This document shows positions 1 to 12,200 of a stretch of DNA of 64,000 nt, piece by piece (position 1 is the first letter of the stretch; each line of letters starts with the position of its first letter). A program made the position numbers and the translations under genes. The stretch covers positions 181,790,052-181,854,051 of the forward strand of contig NC_133769.1 of NCBI RefSeq assembly GCF_003597395.2, in the 5' to 3' direction. Source of the stretch: Chelonoidis abingdonii (taxonomy: Eukaryota; Chordata; Testudines; Testudinidae). Below the pieces are notes generated by a model. The model was not told the origin of the DNA. It saw nothing but the letters and a program-made list of their open reading frames with translations, and searched no databases.

Positions 1-2239
1 GTTCATACTTCTCTGTTAGTGTTTCAGGCTGTCTGTAGACTCAGGCAAACGTTTCTGCCTCCGGTGCACTCAATTAATACATTTGAGCATCTATTCAATA
101 CCATGAGGGCTAGCTAAAAACTAAAAAAAAAAATCAGATGTTGACATTCCGATGTAATCATGTGACTCCATGGGCACATGCTGGAACTTAAGGCATAGGT
201 ATAGTGCTTCTGCCCTGTTTGTTGTCAGACATGAGTTGGACAACAGCATTACATCGCATTTAGGACATATCCATAAACAATGTCCTATGTCTTGATGTTC
301 TTATGGCTGATCTTCAGTCTTTTTCCTCTCATATTTCTCCTCTATATTGTAGATATTCACCATAGATGAATATTTGTTTATTTAGATTTCAGGGGCCATC
401 TCAGACTGTGGTATGGATACATATGGCACTCTAGAAGAAGGCAATGGAAGTGGAAGAGCGGGTGACTGAGCAGTAGCTCTCTCTCTCTGGATGAGAGGGG
501 TGAAGAAGAACAACCCTTTAACCTTGAAAAGAGACTTCTTTGATCATTTAGACAATGGAGGCTGCCATCACAAGGACCATAGGACGTTACAAGGCCACAT
601 GGGAAGAGAACTTGCATAGACTAGTCTCGCAGAATAGGAGAAATCCTAAAAGAAGGCTGGACATTCATACAAGAAATTCCTTTGCAGCTCTTAGTATTTG
701 CTGTCCCAGGTTCTAGTCCAATGGTCTCTTCTTAAAACTTCTGGCTGTCACAAACTCTACCATCCCTCCCATCCCCAAACAAAGAAACAATAAAGCATAA
801 CTAAAAGACACCATAAGTGTCATTAAAGATACAAATTGTATTTTTAGATATATTATGATGCAACATGGGGACATGAAGCAGCTGACGATTTGGAGAGAAT
901 GTGGACCTGGCAGGTTTATAAAGAACATAAATTAGACTGGATTGGACCAGACATACAGGTAAGGGTGAGAAAGTTCAAGTTCTCTCCTTAACCTGTGTGA
1001 CACTTTTTTCTAACTGTGGCTCCATTCTCTCCATTTCTTCAGCTAAGTTCCAAAAAGTTCATATGGTTCATAAGGTTATATTCCTTTAAATTACATTAAT
1101 GCTTATACAGTTCTTTGAAAATGTAAAGCACTACATTTCTGGTGTTATATTTTATGATTGTAGTGAACTAATGGGATGACTAAATTGAGATTTATCAGGC
1201 ATTCTAGGAATCGCCTAAAAGCAGAAGAATTAGCAACACAGCAGAAGACAAACAAAATACTTTGAATATCTTTGCAGTTTATCAATCAAATGCAATAATT
1301 TCAATTGACTTATTAATTCTTATTTAGATTAGTCAATAAAAATTCTTATACTTTATTAATATATAATGAAAAGACTAAACAAAGCTTCAAACAACTGGAT
1401 AACTTGTCGAACTGCAGAGGCAGAATTATTTTACAATTATATCTACCTTTTGCAAGTTACAGGCTATTCCCTGGTAGGAATCCACCTCTTCATTCATTAT
1501 GATTCAATATAATTTGAGCAGCTAAGGTAAAGTGTGTCCCCAGCAGGAGGCTGCAAATGAACCCTGCTGATGCTTTTATTACTACCAATTTATACAGCTT
1601 GTTTCAGCACTCAAAATAACTCCAGTGCTTGGGGAAAGTGTTTGCAAGTGGTTTATATACTGAAACAGTGCAAAGATAACTACAATAACCAGGATACATT
1701 GTGGAAGCCTAGCAAGAATGCTCAGTGTTAGTAAACTTTCTATCCCATAAAAATTAGGTGATGTATGTAGTAAACGATTCTCTGATGTGACAGGAAGAAA
1801 TTTAAGTACTTTTCAGAATAAAAATGAAGAGGGACCTATCCACTGAAGACAAAGCAAAACAAAACCATCTTTATCTTGGTTTAATCCTCTAAAATCTGTA
1901 CCTTTCACACTTTCACTAATCATCTGGAACTACGGTCAGCAACTGAAGAAAACTGCTGTGTTTATCCTATACTATCCAGGAATGATATAGCATAAGATAG
2001 TGGTTTCACAAGATAATAATTTGTGTTGGACAATGCTGCAACTTTGGAAGCTTAAAATCCAACCCTGAAGGAAAGGTAGGTTTTGGGCACTGATCTTGGA
2101 CTCAGAAGATTGGGGTTCAGTTATAAATCTTGGCACAGACTTCCTGTGCAACTTTAGGCAACTCAGTGTCTCCGTGCTTCACTTCCCAATCGGGGGAGAA
2201 TCAATTATCTAGATAGCATGGGTGATACAGATTTTATTC
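1..2239. other. AT-rich stretch without recognised features
   Basis: No convincing exon, repeat family or RNA gene was seen here. Short open frames exist on the minus strand around 378-928, but they are under 80 codons, lack recognisable motifs and carry no splice or coding signature. Confidence 0.5.
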
Positions 2240-3320
2240 ACATAACTGGTGTAGGCCTTGCTGGAGCCCTAGATATTGCTAACAGCATGAACCAAAGTAG
2301 GCCTTGTCAGAAGAGTAATACTTAGATATCAGCTAACCTGGAAAACACATTCCTGACCAGAGAGAATGGTGCAAGAACATAGAGAAGTCTTAAGTAACTA
2401 CGTAAAAACATTCCGAAGAGGATGGTACAAGAAAACACAGACTTCTCATAAAGTTAAGGATGGAGTGACAGGATAATGGAGGAGGATGTATTGTCCGAAC
2501 TGTGAGATACAAGGTGGCAACAACATCTGGAATGTGACATATAATTTTTTTATATCAATGTGTAAAAGAAGAAGCCAGCAGAAAGATATATTTGCACTGG
2601 CCTAGGAGACATCATATTATGTTGGTTGAGCTGGTACCTTGTCACAGGCTGTCACAGTGCCTCAGTGGGTCACAGATGAGAATGCCACACTCAGGGCAGA
2701 CTGCAAGAAATAGAGCAAGCAATCCCCCCCTAAATTGGTGGTTTACTCTATCATTAGGTTATACCATGCCAGTAACAAACCTAAACTTCTGTTAATTGGT
2801 TAACAAGGAGTCAAAAGGCAGTCTCTTTAGGCACTCCAGCCCCTGGCTCACCACTCAGCCACTGGACTTTATGATGAGTGGTTACTGAAAACCAACGTCA
2901 TCAGATATAGGGTGCTTTCAATACCAAGAGATAAGCCATTTAGCCAAGTCAATATGTAATTAGGATTTTACCTAATCATCATGCTGATGCAAATCCTTTA
3001 GTACCCAAAAATTAAAGGGTTAATAGCATAAAAAAGGAAAAGAAAAGAAGGGAACTATTCAATGTTTTAGGAATCATATACATACAGGTAATAGCAAAGT
3101 ACTTATATACATAACCAATATTCATACTTCAGATAAAAAAGATGATACATGCACATAAACAGGATAATCATACTTAACAAAACATAACTTTGCCATTGAC
3201 ACCTTACATGACATATTTTGTACAAGATTTATGGTAATTGTATAACAATGCAATATCAATTATATAAATGGTCATGTTTAATCATACAGCATCACACAGG
3301 CATACATGTGTTAATGTACC
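2240..3320. other. Possible unclassified interspersed repeat
   Basis: The stretch resembles, from memory only, a moderately repeated reptile sequence, perhaps part of an LTR element: it has repeated phrases such as gagaatggtgcaagaaca and gaggatggtacaagaaaa about 60 bases apart. I can see no clear ends, target duplication or coding motif. The call is weak; it may simply be unique DNA. Confidence 0.25.
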
Positions 3321-3470
3321 TGAAACTTCTATGGGACACTGGGACTGGGTCTGGCCAAGGGGCAGAAACTTGCCAAACTACAGAGTGTTGATTGGCTTAT
3401 ATAATTAATCAGTGTAACTAATATACAATCAACAGATCAAGCAACAGTCCTGGCCAAGGGTCTCTGCTCT

Positions 3471-3601
3471 ATTATCTGAACCTCTGTATTATCTGAATCC
3501 CTTCCTTAACCCCCAGCATGAGATACCTGGAGGACAGGGAAGGGATTCGGATAATGTGGAGGTTTGGATCATACGGTTTTGGATAAACACGAGTTTACTG
3601 T
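3471..3601. mobile_element. pogo/Tigger-like terminus with hairpin
   Basis: Two 35-base arms (3471-3505 and 3538-3572) are inverted copies of each other with several mismatches and a 32-base spacer. They contain the phrases attatctgaa and ttcggataat, and the sequence continues outward into a terminus near 3600 ending in actgta next to a TA. Repeated ttatccgaa-type motifs close to an element end are typical of pogo/Tigger (Tc1-mariner superfamily) elements. I could not place the opposite end or any transposase, so this may be a truncated or miniature copy. Confidence 0.4.
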
Positions 3602-5753
3602 ACTGCCTTTTTCCCAACCTTTCTCTATCTTGACTGTAAACTCTGTTGGACAAGGATGTCTTTTACCATGTGTAGGCATAATATGTGGTACTATGTGTTG
3701 TGTGTGTAGGACACACACATGTGTGTCAGATGGGGCCTTTACATGTTACCATTATACAAATAACAACAACTACTCTTGCAAGAATGGAATGTTCTTTTCA
3801 GCATAAATTCAATGGAACTCACCCTGATAGGCAGGGAATTTCTTGCACAGAAGTGGCATTTTTAGGCACTAGGAGTGGAGACGGGATAGTTAAGGGCAGA
3901 AGTTTATATAACCGCAAGTTTGCCTTGTTTGCATATTTGATTATCATTTCCCTTCTCTTCAGCATGCAATCCATATGTTAAATGACACAACAGGCACAGC
4001 AGGATATTCAAAACAGGGCAAAGACCCAAAATTAAAGTTTACTGCTTCTCCTTTAACACATCTTATAGACTGCACACATTTCAAGAGAAAATTTCTCTGC
4101 ACTGACACATAATAGAGTTTGTTGTGCATGCATAGTAGATGAGTCAACAGAAAGGGCTGTTGTAGCCGCAAGACTTTATGCAGAAATTATACTCTTCCAA
4201 AATTATGCTCATCTCAAAGTAACTGGGTCAAAATGAACTGTAATGGCTATGAAAAAGGCAGTAGAATAGAAATTAATATTAGGCGCACAACATTTATTAA
4301 GACAGAAGCAGAGAAAATTGCAAATTATGTTAAAGTTCAGCTTCTTTCCTTTGTATCTCCCTTTGGAATCAATGGGAGTCATGATGCTAAAAATCCCTCA
4401 TAATTCTTAAGGGTGGTTGTATGGGGGTGGGAAGTGCTCATTATAGAACCAACTCTGCTACCATTTGACAACTGTTAAAGGTCAATAACAGGTAAGGCTC
4501 TGACATGAACTTCGTACGCACTTGAGCAGCAACAATGAGTTCACTGGAACTACTTCAGTGAGTAAACAATGCAGGATTTGGATTTAATTTTGTTTGGAGC
4601 CCTTAGGCTCCAATACAGCAAAGCATTTCAGCATGTGCTTAATTTTAAGCAAGTGACTAGTCCCAGTGAATGAATTGCTGAACTAGATCTCAAAAGTAGG
4701 ATGATATAAATACCTGCTACTCTGGCTATATCTGCACTGTTCTCAAGTTAATAAAGATTGTTAAAATAACTTGAGAATTACATAATAGATTGAGAATATG
4801 TGTTTCAGAATATGGTTCTCCTCATTATTATACTATCCCATGGAATCTCTTTACTGGCAGTTATTTTAAAATGTATCAAAATATCAACACCCATATTCTC
4901 ATTCAGATACAGAAGCAACATCTGTTACTTCACATGTGAGAAAAGTTACAGCTCAGTCCTGGATTGCTCTTTCTTGAGAAAAAGAAAGATAATTACCCTT
5001 CATGGGTGAGATATATTCTACAGAGATTCATTTCATTTCATTATAAATTAAACTGCTTAATTCAACATTTTCAGTACCTGCTATTTGAGGGGACATCTGG
5101 GAGGGCCTAGTGAGAGTTGCCAAAGCAGATAGTTAGAACCTTCAGTGAATTACACACATTAAATGCAGTGTTTATAATTATTTTCATAGGGTGAGCTGTC
5201 ACTCTAATATCATTTGATCCCTTCTTCTCTTTCAGTTCTCTCCTTTCTAACAGCAAGCACGCTACAGGCATGCAATTTCCGAGATATTTTTTTGCAAGAA
5301 TCTTTGTCTTTGCTAAGTCTTTGAATCTTTGTATTTTTGCTATAAAAAAATCAAGGGACAATGTCATCAAAGCAAATATATGGAAACAGAATCACCATCT
5401 ATAACTTCACAATTTTGATTTTTACATTTTAATTTAAAAATAATAATGATTTTTCCTATTGCAGACAGTGACATTTTAGCCTAAATTGCATATGACAGCT
5501 GAACACCCCGTAGAATCTCCCAAGATATATGACAGCTGAGTTACATATTGGCCAAATATGATGGAATTAAGTGTCACTTTACATTACTTTAAATAAAACT
5601 GATGAATAGATTAAATTTAAAAATAATAAAAAAACTATTAAAATAACTGAGACGTTCCAATTTAAACTGACAATGGAAAGAAAATATAAAGTTAAGGCTG
5701 TCACTCTCGTATTAACTCACCCCTTCTAGTCTTAGATATTACAACATCTATAT
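3602..5753. other. AT-rich stretch without recognised features
   Basis: Nothing assignable was seen. A small interrupted GT/AC run lies at 3698-3728. Open frames are short and without motifs. Confidence 0.5.
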
Positions 5754-5758
5754 GAGGG

Positions 5759-6530
5759 TGTCAAGGTTTTTCCCCCACTTTGAACTTTAGGGTACCAAAA
5801 GGTGGAGACCTGCATGAACACTTTTAAGCTTAATTACTAGCTTAAATCTGGTACGCTGCCACCAGCCAGAATTTAGTGTCTGGCACACTTTCTGTTGCCC
5901 CAAAACCTTCCCTGGGGAACCCAGACCCAAACACTTTGGGTCTTAAAACAAGGAGAAATTAATCATCCCCCTCCTTTTCCCCCCACCAATCCCTGGTGAG
6001 TTCAGACTCAATCCCTTGGATTTTAAAACAAGGAAAAATCAATCAGGTTCTTAAAAAGAAAGCTTTTAATTAAAGAAAGAAAAAAAGTAAAAGTTATCTC
6101 TGTAAAATCAGGATGGAAAATGCTTTGATAGAGTACTCAGATTCATATAGACCAGAGGGACCTCCCGCTCCCAGCCTTAGATTCAAAGTTACAGCAAACA
6201 GAGGTAAAATCCTTCCAGCCAAAAGACACATTTACAAGTTAAGAAACAAAACATAAGACTAATCCGCCTTGCCAGGCTATTACTGACAATTTAAAATATG
6301 AAAGACTGATTCAGAAAATTGGGAAAGCCTGGAATCATGTCCGTCCCTCTCAGTCCCGAGAACGAACAACGAACCAAACAAAAAGCGCAAACGAAGACTT
6401 CCCTCCACCAAGATTTGAAAGTATCTTGTCCCCCTATTGGTCCTCTGGTCAGGTATCAACCAGGTTTACTGAGCTTCTTAACCCTTTACAGGTAAAAAAG
6501 ACATTAACCCTTAACCATCTGTTTATGACA
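5759..6530 (-). mobile_element. Solo LTR, 772 bp, with 5-bp target duplication
   Basis: The segment begins TGTCA and ends TGACA, the short inverted termini expected of an LTR, and is flanked by the identical 5-mer gaggg at 5754-5758 and 6531-6535. Read on the minus strand it has an ATTAAA-type polyadenylation signal within a T/A-rich stretch near 6065, so minus is the likely transcription direction. No gag, pol or env sequence is attached, which indicates a solo LTR left by recombination between the two LTRs of an endogenous retrovirus-like element. I recognise the sequence type as a common turtle LTR from memory, without a family name. Confidence 0.8.
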
Positions 6531-6883
6531 GAGGGAATCACAACAGCTCTAAAATGTTATTTATTTTGACAATCTCTCATGTAATTCTCAAGTTATTTTA
6601 ACACTCTTTATTAACTTGAAAGGAATGCAGATTTAGATTTACTTAGATTTTTTTCCCATTTAAGTCTATGAAAACTCATTCCATAAAGTTAAAACTCTCA
6701 AATGTTGCCATATTACACTACTTGTCTAAAACCAGAATTCTTAAGAGAACCCACCCTGCATAACTATTAACGTGGTCCCCCACTGCAGTCTCCATCGCAA
6801 CCTCCCCATAGCTTCTATTTAATCCACTCAACCATGAAAAACATAGGTGAACATGTGAGTCCCACATATAGTCTGAAGGTCAC

Positions 6884-7566
6884 TGTAGCGGGGTGGTCAC
6901 CTGCTCCTGCCTGGACGGGTTTAAAGCAGCCATAGAGAGGGCTGTGGCAGAGAAAAGCCTAGGCTGATTGGGGAAAGCAGCCTCAGCTGGGGGCCATGCC
7001 CCAATCAGGCCAAAGCTGGCTTAAGAAGGGCCCAGATGGCCCTTATAAAAGAGCAGTGGGCCAGGAGCAAACAGTCTCTCTCTGTCTTCAGAGAGAGACA
7101 AGGGCCTGGCTGTTGGGAAGCTCAGGGTTTCTAGAGTGAGGCAGGGCTGGGGAAAGGCCAGAGGGGCTGAGGAGATCCAGGCTGGCAACTCCCCAGGCTG
7201 CAGGGCCTTGTCCAAGGCCCCATAGAAGCACTGGGTTCAGAGAGAGGCAGCAGGTCCAGACCCAACCTTGCCTATGATGAGTGGCTGACACCGCAGACTG
7301 CCCCAGGGTGCGGGGACAAATTGGTGACTGGCAGTAGCCTATGACTGAGGTGAGGCTGGGAATGGGGTGTGGGGGTTCCCCAGGGAGGGGAGACTCTGAG
7401 ACTGAGGGGTGTATGGCCAGTGGGCAGCACCCCAGATAACAGGACACTGGATCTGGGAGGGACACAGGGGCCAAGCGGCAGCGGGACACTGGCCTGGAGG
7501 CTGAATGAGCTAATTCCCGAGACGACCAGTGGGAGGTACCAGAGGGGCAAGTCCCACACCCCTACA
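6884..7566 (+). mobile_element. Solo LTR, 683 bp, with imperfect 5-bp target duplication
   Basis: The segment starts TGTAG and ends CTACA, and is flanked by gtcac (6879-6883) and gttac (7567-7571), a 5-bp duplication with one mismatch. It is far more GC-rich than its surroundings. A TATA box at 7044-7050 lies about 160 bases from the left end, followed by the repetitive tctctctctgtcttcagag segment, which fits a U3-R arrangement on the plus strand. No internal retroviral genes follow. Overlapping open frames on both strands here (longest about 133 codons) have no protein signature and are chance products of GC-rich DNA. Confidence 0.75.
7044..7050 (+). promoter_or_regulatory. TATA box of solo LTR
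   Basis: TATAAAA occurs within a GC-rich U3-like context about 160 bases after the LTR start, the expected place for the core promoter of the element. Whether it is still active cannot be seen. Confidence 0.5.
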
Positions 7567-7914
7567 GTTACCAAATCAGGCTCTGGTTTTCCAAGGATAG
7601 AATCTGATTCCATAGTAAAGGAGCCCTCACTGAGAACACCCTAGCATCGGTCCCCTGATTAATAAATAGAATTTCTAGTCTGAGCACCTTGGATAACTGC
7701 AGACACGACATTTAGGTCGAGATTTTTAAAGGTTTTTAGGTGTTGCCCCCCTTCAATGTTGCAATGCCAAATTGTTTTAAAAGCGTAAGTCCCACGGACT
7801 TCCAATGAGATTTAGATATTTAAGTGTCCCAGTCACCTCTGAAAATGACACTGAGGCATTTCGACATTGAATGGAGCAACATCTAAATACCTTTAAAAAA
7901 ATCTGGGCGTTAGA
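7567..7914. other. Unassigned spacer
   Basis: Between the solo LTR and a CR1-like remnant. Nothing assignable was seen; an AATAAA at about 7661 is outside the LTR as delimited by its target duplication. Confidence 0.4.
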
Positions 7915-8185
7915 GTTGACTGGAACTTCTCATCTTAAAGAGGAGACATGACAGAAACATTCAAAATAATAAACGGCACAAAGAGCATAAATCAGGCACT
8001 ACCTAATAACCTTTTCTTATAAAACAAGAACAAAGAGTCATTCAATGAAAATGAAGAGCCCAGTTTTAAAATGGTTAAAGGAAATATGTTCTTCTCTCAA
8101 TTAACCTGTGGAACTTATTGCCACAAAGTCAGGAGCTTGAGGCCAAGATCTTGCCAGGATTAAATTAAATTAAATGGGACAGTTG
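7915..8185 (+). mobile_element. Old CR1-like LINE 3' fragment
   Basis: Phrases such as gaggagacatgacagaaaca, followed later by gtggaacttattgccacaaa and a clause ending ggccaagatcttgccagga, match the order of the CR1 3' region (end of the reverse-transcriptase gene and 3' UTR) in plus orientation. It is heavily diverged and its limits are approximate. Confidence 0.4.
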
Positions 8186-8203
8186 TAATGATAACATCTA
8201 CAG

Positions 8204-8513
8204 CAGTGGTCCCAATGCGGTTCCCACGGGCACCATGGTGCCTGCCAGGGCATCTATGTGCGCCCACATACTGGCCGGTGGACAAGCATCCACCGAAATG
8301 CCACTGAAAAGCGGCATCATCTAGAGGTGTCGCTGCCAAAAAAAGGCATCACCAAGAGGCAAAATGCTGCTGATTTTCAGCGCTATTTCGGCCACGAAGC
8401 CTCTTGATGTTGCTGCTTCTCGGCGGCATTTCAGCAGATGCTTGTCCACCAGCCACAGTCCTTGGTGGCATATCGTCTGGCGCCCAAGACCCGGAAAAGG
8501 TTGGGGACCACTG
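8204..8513. mobile_element. Non-autonomous hAT element, 310 bp, with 8-bp target duplication
   Basis: The segment starts CAGTGGTCCC and ends GGGACCACTG, perfect 10-bp inverted termini of the CAGTGG type used by hAT (Charlie-like) transposons. It is flanked by atctacag (8196-8203) and atctagag (8514-8521), an 8-bp duplication with one mismatch, which is the diagnostic hAT length. The interior is rich in ggcggcat/gcatttc-like phrases and has no transposase. It is a deletion derivative or MITE mobilised in trans. Confidence 0.85.
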
Positions 8514-8869
8514 ATCTAGAGTTAAAACAGTAAGGAGTAAATTAAAAAACAAAAACAAGCAAATCAAGCAGGAATTTTAGAACATTATAAATTGTCATGC
8601 TTCAGGAGTCACAAGCAAACACTTACATAATCAGAATCGTCTGCAGATTTGGACCATGAACACAAGCACCCCATGACGAACCTGCCAGTTTGCTAAAGAT
8701 TGTTACACGTCTTAAATTTACCCACTGTCTTCTTAAATGTTTCACCTTCTGACTATTCAGATTAACATTCAGTTCTCGGGTTGCACTAGCATTGTGAAGA
8801 CAGAACAAACTGGAGACTGTTTTTATGACACTTGGCTGGAGGCACCAAATCTTACAGAAAAGAGATAAC

Positions 8870-9210
8870 TCAGGGTGGATGTGATAGAAGTCTACAAAAT
8901 CATGAATGGTGTGGACAAAGAGAATAAAGAAGTGTTATTTACTACTTCACATGAACCAGGGGTCACCCAATGAAATTAACAGGCAGAAGTTAAAAGAAAT
9001 ATAAGGAAGTACTTCTTTTCACAATGCACAGTCAATCTGTAGAACTCATTGCCATGGGATGTTGTGAAGGCAAAAATATAACTGGAATTAAAAAAAGAAT
9101 AAGATAAGTTCATGGAGGATAGGTCCATCAATGGCTGTTTGCTAAGATGGTCTAGGATGCAACCCTACGCTCTGGGTGTCCCTATGCCTCCAACTGTCAG
9201 AAAGTACAAT
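8870..9210 (+). mobile_element. CR1-like LINE 3' fragment
   Basis: This reads like the CR1 end of the reverse-transcriptase gene and 3' UTR in plus orientation: gaactcattgccatgggatg, then a phrase meaning catggaggataggtccatca, then atggctgtttgctaagatgg. The reverse complement of the same block recurs in this window at 32300-32650, for example tgatggacctatcctccatg at 32530. It is 5'-truncated, as is usual for LINEs. The two copies confirm each other as an interspersed family. Confidence 0.65.
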
Positions 9211-12200
9211 ACAATCTTGAGAAGCCACCTGAACTGGATCCAAATGCAAGGAGCATAATCCTACATCTTCCCTGTATCTTCTCTCAGTTCATATTGAGCA
9301 GTTCATAAAGGACATAAGGGTTTATAATAAACCTATCTGAATGATAACATGTCTAGGTGAATGCGTCTCATCCAGTCAGGCCTTTGTAAAGTCAGAGGAC
9401 ACATTTTTTAATAAATAATTGATGAAAAGTGTTTTATTAGCCACTGCATTTGCATTCAACAGCTGGTCAACTGTCATGATGGAATTACTGAGAGTATCTG
9501 GAATTATCTGAGTGGGTCACCTCAAATAGTCTATTCCAGACATATGAGTAAACACCCACATGGATTTTAGATTGCGCTAAAATAAAATATACTAGATATC
9601 TTACACATGCTTACATGTTAGAGACATCAGTTAAGAGTCCCTCATGTGTCCTTATAAGAAGAGTGACCTGAAAAGTCAGTTAGTATTTGCCAACATTTCA
9701 GTTCACCACTAAACCCAATAACAAGACTGTTCACCAAGTGAAAAAGCTTTTCATGTGGGCTTAGTTCAGCCTTACAGTACGAGGCTGTATTGATCCTCAC
9801 AATTCATAAACAAGAATTGAAAAATGTTTAAATGCTGATGTGGACGGGATGAGCTGGCTGGCAATCAGCAGAGGTATTAAAGTATAAGGAAAACTTTTAA
9901 TTCCAACAGCTTTTCTTGTCTGTGTGGAAAATAGATGGGCAAATCAAAATCTGTGCATCTGTGGTAGATGTTCTATGAAGAATAAGAGACACAAATTTAT
10001 ATAATATTTATAATATATAAATTTAAGTTTACAACAGGTAAAGTGTTTAAAATGTATCCAAATCTATACTGCATTTTTTCAACCTGAAAACTAGTTTTAC
10101 AGATGGTGTAAATACTTTTAAAAAAGGGAGATTATAATGGAAAAATATCAACAGATCTATATCTAGAGCAGGCTACCAATTATCTTCATGATCAAGAAAA
10201 GTGAACCCAAATTAACTCTTTCCATATATTCAAACAGATGGAGATAATTCAGTACTCTAAAACAAACTCATTAAACAGTTTATCTTATTAGCATGCAAAA
10301 ATCGCAGCTGTAAGTGTATGTATAATTTCTTTTCCTAGTTTTAAGTATGTGATATACTTTTATTTTTCTAGACTAAAATAAATATCAAATTGCAAAGTAC
10401 ATCAGAATTCCCTTTGTATTTCCATACCTGTACAGTTTGTTTACTTCCCATCTTGATATTTACAATACATGAAAAAGACTAGGTAGGTGGTGCATTTAAG
10501 GCTGACATCTTTTCAGATGTAAGCTCTACACCAGCCAGTACCTGCTTTTAGATTGTATGATGCATCATGCTTCAAATATAAAATAAAAGCTGCCTGAAGA
10601 AATACCAGATTAGATAACCCAGTGTTCACTGTCAGAGTCACAGGCCGTAGGTGGATACTAATAATGAGAAATAATTGATTATTATAAACAGGAAGGCAAT
10701 TCATTGAAAGAACACCTCCTTGGATTTTCTGAAGAGAGGAAAGTGAATATGTGATACTACAAAATTGCAAAAATGGATCTTTGCCCATTATGCACTCCTA
10801 AGTACATTTACTGTTCCCTGGCATTGCTCAGGCAGTGTACACCAAAATCCATTCAAAGGCTTTGTGAGTAATATATCAGGAATATAAAGTATGTTCTATT
10901 TATAATTTGTGGGGTAGAAATCTATAAGGAATCTAATTTCCTCTCCTAAATAGTTTTTGGTGCTTTTAAACAATAGCAGATTGGGTAACATTCTGATTTT
11001 TTTTTGGTAATCTTGTCACCACATTTTTACCCATTATTATTTATTGATTCTATGCTAACATCTTGATTTTACTTAGGCATAAAACCAGTACAATGTGCAA
11101 GATTTTTTTTTAAATAAACACCAGGGCATATCCTGCTTCATTGAAATAAATAGGAACGGGACTGAGCATACTTACTCAAGCCCTTTGTTGTTCTGGAACA
11201 TACAATATAAATCTCCTCTACAAGAATATTAATATGGTCCTACTCTTCCTCTTGAGCATCCTGCTGCTCTCATAAACAAATCCTGACCATTGATACATAC
11301 TGTTCTATGACATGCAAGTGGTTAAAGATTTGAAGCCTTGTTGTTATGTGTTTCCTAGTTCCAGATTCTGTCTGACACTTTCATAGATACAACGAGGCAG
11401 GTGCAGTAGAATTATAGCCCGTATGCTCCAGGAAGCGCAACAGCTGCAACATCCCTTATTCCCTAGGGGCTCCCAGCACACCAAAAGGAGGTGGAAGAGG
11501 CAGGAACATGGCTGCTTCCTTCCCATGCAAGCTACACAAGATGGGTATAATAACAGGCACACAAAAGCCGCATACATGGGAGCTTTGCAAGGCGTTGACA
11601 TTCCAGTGCTCTCCCTGGGACTTATATGACACAGTCTAATTCTTAATTAGTTACATTTACAGCAACGCTCATATCACTTTAAAGAACATTATAACTTAGT
11701 ATTAAAAATCACTAATGCTTTGCTTTCAAATGCTTCATTAACCTAAATTATTTTAAGAATAATACACAACAATAATGCAAAAATAATGTAAATTCCAGCA
11801 GAAGAGGATTGCTGGAATGTGCCTGAGCCATAGTGGTGTGTAGGCACAGCACTTTGTGCTTTAGTAATGGGGGAACAGTCCCTCCTGGCCTACAACAGGA
11901 GATCCAAGTAAATCCCCACCAGCACTGTGTGGTAGAAAGCTGTGAATGCTTTCTCTTCCCCACAGTGTGCCAGCTCCCACTCTGAGTCATTAGAGATCTG
12001 GTACTACATTTTTTTATTTCACAGTATTAATAAGATATAGTATTGCATGCTATATTATGGATTAGTTATTATCTGTTCAATTACAGAGGGGCTCAGTCCC
12101 ATTTCTGGTGCTTTATACATGGAACTCCCAACAAAGAAAATGGTATTTCCTCACATTGGGTCTTATCCTACAGGGCTCTGAGCACTTCTGACACATCCTC

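Noticed and set aside
7088..7644. Overlapping frames of 91-133 codons on both strands
   Set aside because: They lie in and around a solo LTR defined by termini and target duplication, with no protein motif.
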